A stretch of DNA of 64,000 nucleotides from Deinococcus malanensis. GTDB lineage: Bacteria; Deinococcota; Deinococci; Deinococcales; Deinococcaceae. A program made the translations under genes and the position numbers. The stretch spans positions 24,150 to 88,149 of the forward strand of contig NZ_BMPP01000018.1 of the NCBI RefSeq assembly GCF_014647655.1, read 5' to 3'. The notes under the pieces are model-generated. The model saw nothing but the letters and a program-made list of their open reading frames with translations, was not told the DNA's origin and searched no databases. Below are positions 61,549 through 64,000 of the stretch, piece after piece; position 1 is the first letter of the stretch; each line of letters opens with the position of its first letter.

Positions 61549-62399
61549 GCCCGGGATTCTAGTGCCGCCTGCACCCGCAGGGCCTGAACATGGGCCTCGG
61601 CGGCATGCGCCCGTACCAGGGCCGCGCCATGACGCGCCGCGTGCAGATGCAGCGCGAGACTGCCCGGGTCACGCTCGGCGGCCTCCGGGACTCCTGCCAG
61701 GAAATCGATCAGCCGTTTGCGGCTCGCGCCGACCAGCACCGGGTGGGGCCCGGCCGTCAGGTCCTGCAGTGCCCGCAGCAGCGCCAGATTATGATCCCGC
61801 GTCTTTCCAAAGCCGATGCCAGGGTCCAGCACCACATCCGGTACGCCGGCGGCCAGCACCTGGGCAGCCTGATCCCGCAGGTAACCGTGCACCTCGGCCA
61901 CCACATTCTCGTAGTGGGGACGATCCTGCATGGTGCGCGGTTCGCCCTGCATATGCATCACGCAGGCCGGCGCGCCTGCCTCCGCACAGATCCGCACCAT
62001 CTCGGGATTCCGCAGGCCGGTCACGTCATTGATCAGGTGGGCGCCGGCTTCCAGGGCTGCGTGCGCCACCTCGGGTTTCATCGTATCCACGCTGAGCAGA
62101 ACATTTTCCTGCACCAGGACCCGGAGCAGAGGCAGCACACGGTCAAGCTCGACCTCGGCCGGCACCGGGTCTGCGCCAGGACGGGTGCTTTCACCACCGA
62201 TATCCAGGATCAGCACGCCAGCCTCCTGCATGGCCCGGGCCCGGGCCAGGGCAGCGTCGAGCATGTGGTGCCGGCCACCATCACTGAAACTGTCGGGGGT
62301 GACGTTCAGGATGCCCATGACGGTAGTGCCCGCCCAGCTCACCCGCCAGCGTCCCTCTCGAGTGCCCTCCGATCCAGGAACCGGAAATCCGAAGTGCAA
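61545..62399 (-). CDS. folP: Dihydropteroate synthase
   Basis: A 284-residue DHPS: GILNVTPDSFSDGG, ILDIGGESTRPGA, LINDVTGL, MHMQGEP, DPGIGFGKTRDHN and GASRKRLID. Joins pABA to hydroxymethyl-dihydropterin; sulfonamide target. The start is TTG at 62399 after GAAGGG; later starts (GTG in RVSWAG) are possible. Follows irrE by 11 bp, as in other Deinococcus. Confidence 0.92.
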   Translation of the reverse strand: MHFGFPVPGSEGTREGRWRVSWAGTTVMGILNVTPDSFSDGGRHHMLDAALARARAMQEAGVLILDIGGESTRPGADPVPAEVELDRVLPLLRVLVQENVLLSVDTMKPEVAHAALEAGAHLINDVTGLRNPEMVRICAEAGAPACVMHMQGEPRTMQDRPHYENVVAEVHGYLRDQAAQVLAAGVPDVVLDPGIGFGKTRDHNLALLRALQDLTAGPHPVLVGASRKRLIDFLAGVPEAAERDPGSLALHLHAARHGAALVRAHAAEAHVQALRVQAALESRA

Positions 62400-62410
62400 G
62401 TGCTGGCCCT

Positions 62411-63259
62411 TCAGGAGGCCACTCCTGCAGCTTCCGGCCTGTCCGGATCCCCCTCGCTGCGCACCGCCGGCAGGGCAAAGCTGACCAGGACCCGCTGCCG
62501 TTCAGGGAAGGCGTCCACATAGGCAGGCATGCGCCGCCCTGAGCGGAACGGCACGTAGCTGTCCTGCGCCAGCGGCAGCCGGGTATCCAGGGCTAGGGCC
62601 GCCGGATGGTCGTCCGGCACCGGGGTTCCCACGCTCAGGCTGTACTTCACGCCTGCCGAAGCGCTGCTGGCACGAACCGTCAGTTCCTTACCCCCACCGG
62701 CGCCTTCGCTTTCATCGTCCTGCCGGGTCACCGCACAGACCGCGTAAATGACCGATGACGGGGTGCGCTCCGCCAGGGCGTACAGGGCCGAGGTCGCACT
62801 CACATCTGCGCGCCGGGCCAGTTCGGCGAGTGCGCGCCCGGTCGGGCCGAAACGCGTCAGCAGGTCGTCTATCAGTTCGGCGGGCATCAGCAGGGCTGCT
62901 GCTCCCACATTGCATAGGGTCTCAATGACCTGCTCCAGCCGGTCGCCCTCGTACTCGTCATGCAGGTCACTGAGCAGGTCGTCATCGCCCAGCAGCAGGG
63001 CATGGCTGATCTCATGTGCCAGGGTGAAGCGTTGACGCTCCGGCCGGACCTGGCTGTTGATCAGGATGACGCGGTGCTCGGGGTCATAGGCCCCGTCACG
63101 TTGACCCATCGGCATGAATGTCAGCGTGATGCCGTCGAGCCCATGCATGAGGCTGTGGGTATCCCGACCAGGCAGACCCGCCCCATAACTGGCTGCGAGG
63201 TCACGCATGCGTGTTTTCGCGGCAGCCAGCGCTGTAGGCGGAGGAGCAGGATCCGTCAC
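62411..63259 (-). CDS. irrE: Metalloprotease IrrE/PprI, master regulator of radiation response
   Basis: A 282-residue IrrE. The N-terminal peptidase domain has HEISH (H82, E83, H86) and E113 as zinc ligands, then a helical HTH-like middle (LARRADVSATSALYALAE) and a C-terminal GAF-like domain. The whole protein matches what I recall of D. deserti IrrE. After radiation or drying IrrE cleaves the repressor DdrO and induces the RDR regulon, including uvrB here. GTG start at 63259, 6 nt after TAAGCT (63266-63271), so leaderless; this agrees with its known start. Confidence 0.96.
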   Translation of the reverse strand: MTDPAPPPTALAAAKTRMRDLAASYGAGLPGRDTHSLMHGLDGITLTFMPMGQRDGAYDPEHRVILINSQVRPERQRFTLAHEISHALLLGDDDLLSDLHDEYEGDRLEQVIETLCNVGAAALLMPAELIDDLLTRFGPTGRALAELARRADVSATSALYALAERTPSSVIYAVCAVTRQDDESEGAGGGKELTVRASSASAGVKYSLSVGTPVPDDHPAALALDTRLPLAQDSYVPFRSGRRMPAYVDAFPERQRVLVSFALPAVRSEGDPDRPEAAGVAS

Positions 63260-63271
63260 CCCGGCAGCTTA

Positions 63272-63573
63272 CAGCAGTTCCTGGAAGAAGAGAGTCTGAA
63301 AAGCCGCCTTCCGTCGGCTCTGGACCCTGTAACACCAGAAAAAATCCGTTGTTGGAAATCTGTTGCTGGCAGCCCCAGTGCTCGCATTCCATGAGACGGA
63401 CATCGATCCCAACCGGGTCATAATGATTTCCCGCAGCAAGGAAGCCCGAGTCTTGCGCGTTCAAGACGCAGAACTGACCTCTCCATCTAAATCCTGGAGA
63501 CGGGCGAAAAGGCGCAACGGACAATAAAAGAAGGGCCCTGGAACCGCAAAGAACCTTGACGATGTTGCGAGGC
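63272..63573. other. Gap between irrE and acyl-CoA-binding protein gene, nothing recognised
   Basis: About 300 bp. Open frames here have no start signals or family match. No RDRM is seen upstream of irrE. Confidence 0.4.
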
Positions 63574-63828
63574 TTACTGCTCCTGAGCTATCAGGCCCTG
63601 CACCAGTTCGACATAGGCCTGCTGGGCTTCTTCGGGGGCTTGACCTTGCAACTGTGCCCAGGCGTCGTACTTCGCACCGCCTACAAAATCAAATCCACTG
63701 GGACGTTTCCCGCTGACGTCACCTTCGCTGCCCTGCTTGTACAGCGCATACAGCTTGAGCAGTACATCGTTACCAGGTTTCCTGGTCAGGGTCTTGACGT
63801 CCTGTTGTGCTTGTTCGAAAGAGGTCAC
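63574..63828 (-). CDS. Acyl-CoA-binding protein
   Basis: An 84-residue ACBP, the family size. FEQAQQDVKTLTRKP, LLKLYALYKQGSEGDV, FVGGAKYDAWAQLQG and AQQAYVELVQGLI match the four-helix ACBP pattern, including the KxxxW and Tyr ligand residues. ACBPs bind long-chain acyl-CoA; they are common in eukaryotes and sporadic in bacteria. GTG start 7 nt after TACAAT (63836-63841), a leaderless start. Confidence 0.9.
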   Translation of the reverse strand: MTSFEQAQQDVKTLTRKPGNDVLLKLYALYKQGSEGDVSGKRPSGFDFVGGAKYDAWAQLQGQAPEEAQQAYVELVQGLIAQEQ

Positions 63829-63953
63829 AGATCAAATTGTACTCGGTTCAATCCAATGGTCAGCCCTGAGGCGCCTACCACCTACAGACACCACCAGAGC
63901 CCGCCCGCGGTTATTTTGTGCTTTTCCCTCCCCTGCCGGGCATCCACAAGCGC

Positions 63954-63978
63954 GCACCCCCGCGGGAGGCGGGGGTGC
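63954..63978. terminator. GC-rich hairpin near the window end
   Basis: GCACCCCCGC, 5 nt, GCGGGGGTGC: a perfect 10-bp stem. It probably ends a minus-strand gene lying beyond the window; no T-run seen. Confidence 0.5.
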
Positions 63979-64000
63979 TGAGGATGCAGAAAAGGTGGTG

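Overview
The window is high-GC DNA from a Deinococcus, probably close to D. deserti. The strongest evidence is the gene at 62411-63259: an IrrE/PprI metalloprotease with HEISH at residues 82-86 and a third ligand at E113, the same numbering I recall for D. deserti IrrE. It lies directly upstream of folP-folB-folK, the usual Deinococcus order. A 17-bp radiation/desiccation response motif (RDRM) overlaps the -10 of uvrB. Many genes begin on an ATG or GTG placed 5-8 nt after a TANNNT -10 hexamer, the leaderless arrangement typical of Deinococcus; I used this to choose several starts. Species assignment rests on memory of protein sequences, not on a search.

Region 1 (1-14.3 kb) is accessory-looking. 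A DinG-type helicase-exonuclease (cut by the window edge) and a UvrD-like helicase are followed by a run of nuclease-fold genes: a uracil-DNA-glycosylase-like protein, a NERD plus zinc-ribbon protein, an HNH endonuclease with two small followers, two overlapping GIY-YIG-type genes divergent from a DUF6884-type gene, an IS3-type transposase remnant, a stand-alone PD-(D/E)XK/DUF4357 protein and a Cys-dependent phosphatase. The right part looks lower in GC. The stretch ends at a three-tRNA cluster (Arg-ACG, Ser-GCU, Ser-UGA). It is the best candidate for an undescribed defence or repair system.

Region 2 (14.6-31 kb): a nitrilase-fold protein lacking its catalytic Cys, divergent from the 5-oxoprolinase operon pxpB-pxpC-pxpA; a membrane protein with a degenerate GGDEF domain; a PhoU-like/PiT phosphate transport pair; coaX; a MITE-like repeat that supplies the stop codon of a secreted-protein gene; a very low-complexity TonB-like protein with ExbD and ExbB; and the Fe-S assembly operon sufC-orf-sufB-sufD.

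Region 3 (30-48 kb): housekeeping and envelope genes, including a DUF4142 protein, rplY (CTC type), efp, accB-accC, a methyltransferase, a Tat-exported intradiol dioxygenase-like protein, exonuclease III, an RNase R with very long basic tails, an App1-type phosphatase, an SDR enzyme, a subtilisin-like protease and several small or unknown genes.

Region 4 (48-64 kb): pyruvate dehydrogenase E1 and E2 (aceE, aceF), a DMT-family exporter next to Lrp and LysR regulators, uvrB with its RDRM, a stand-alone dsRNA-binding-domain protein, a HAD hydrolase, YraN, small proteins, the folate operon irrE-folP-folB-folK on the minus strand, and a bacterial acyl-CoA-binding protein.

DNA repair runs through the window: DinG-like, UvrD-like, UDG-like, ExoIII, UvrB and IrrE.
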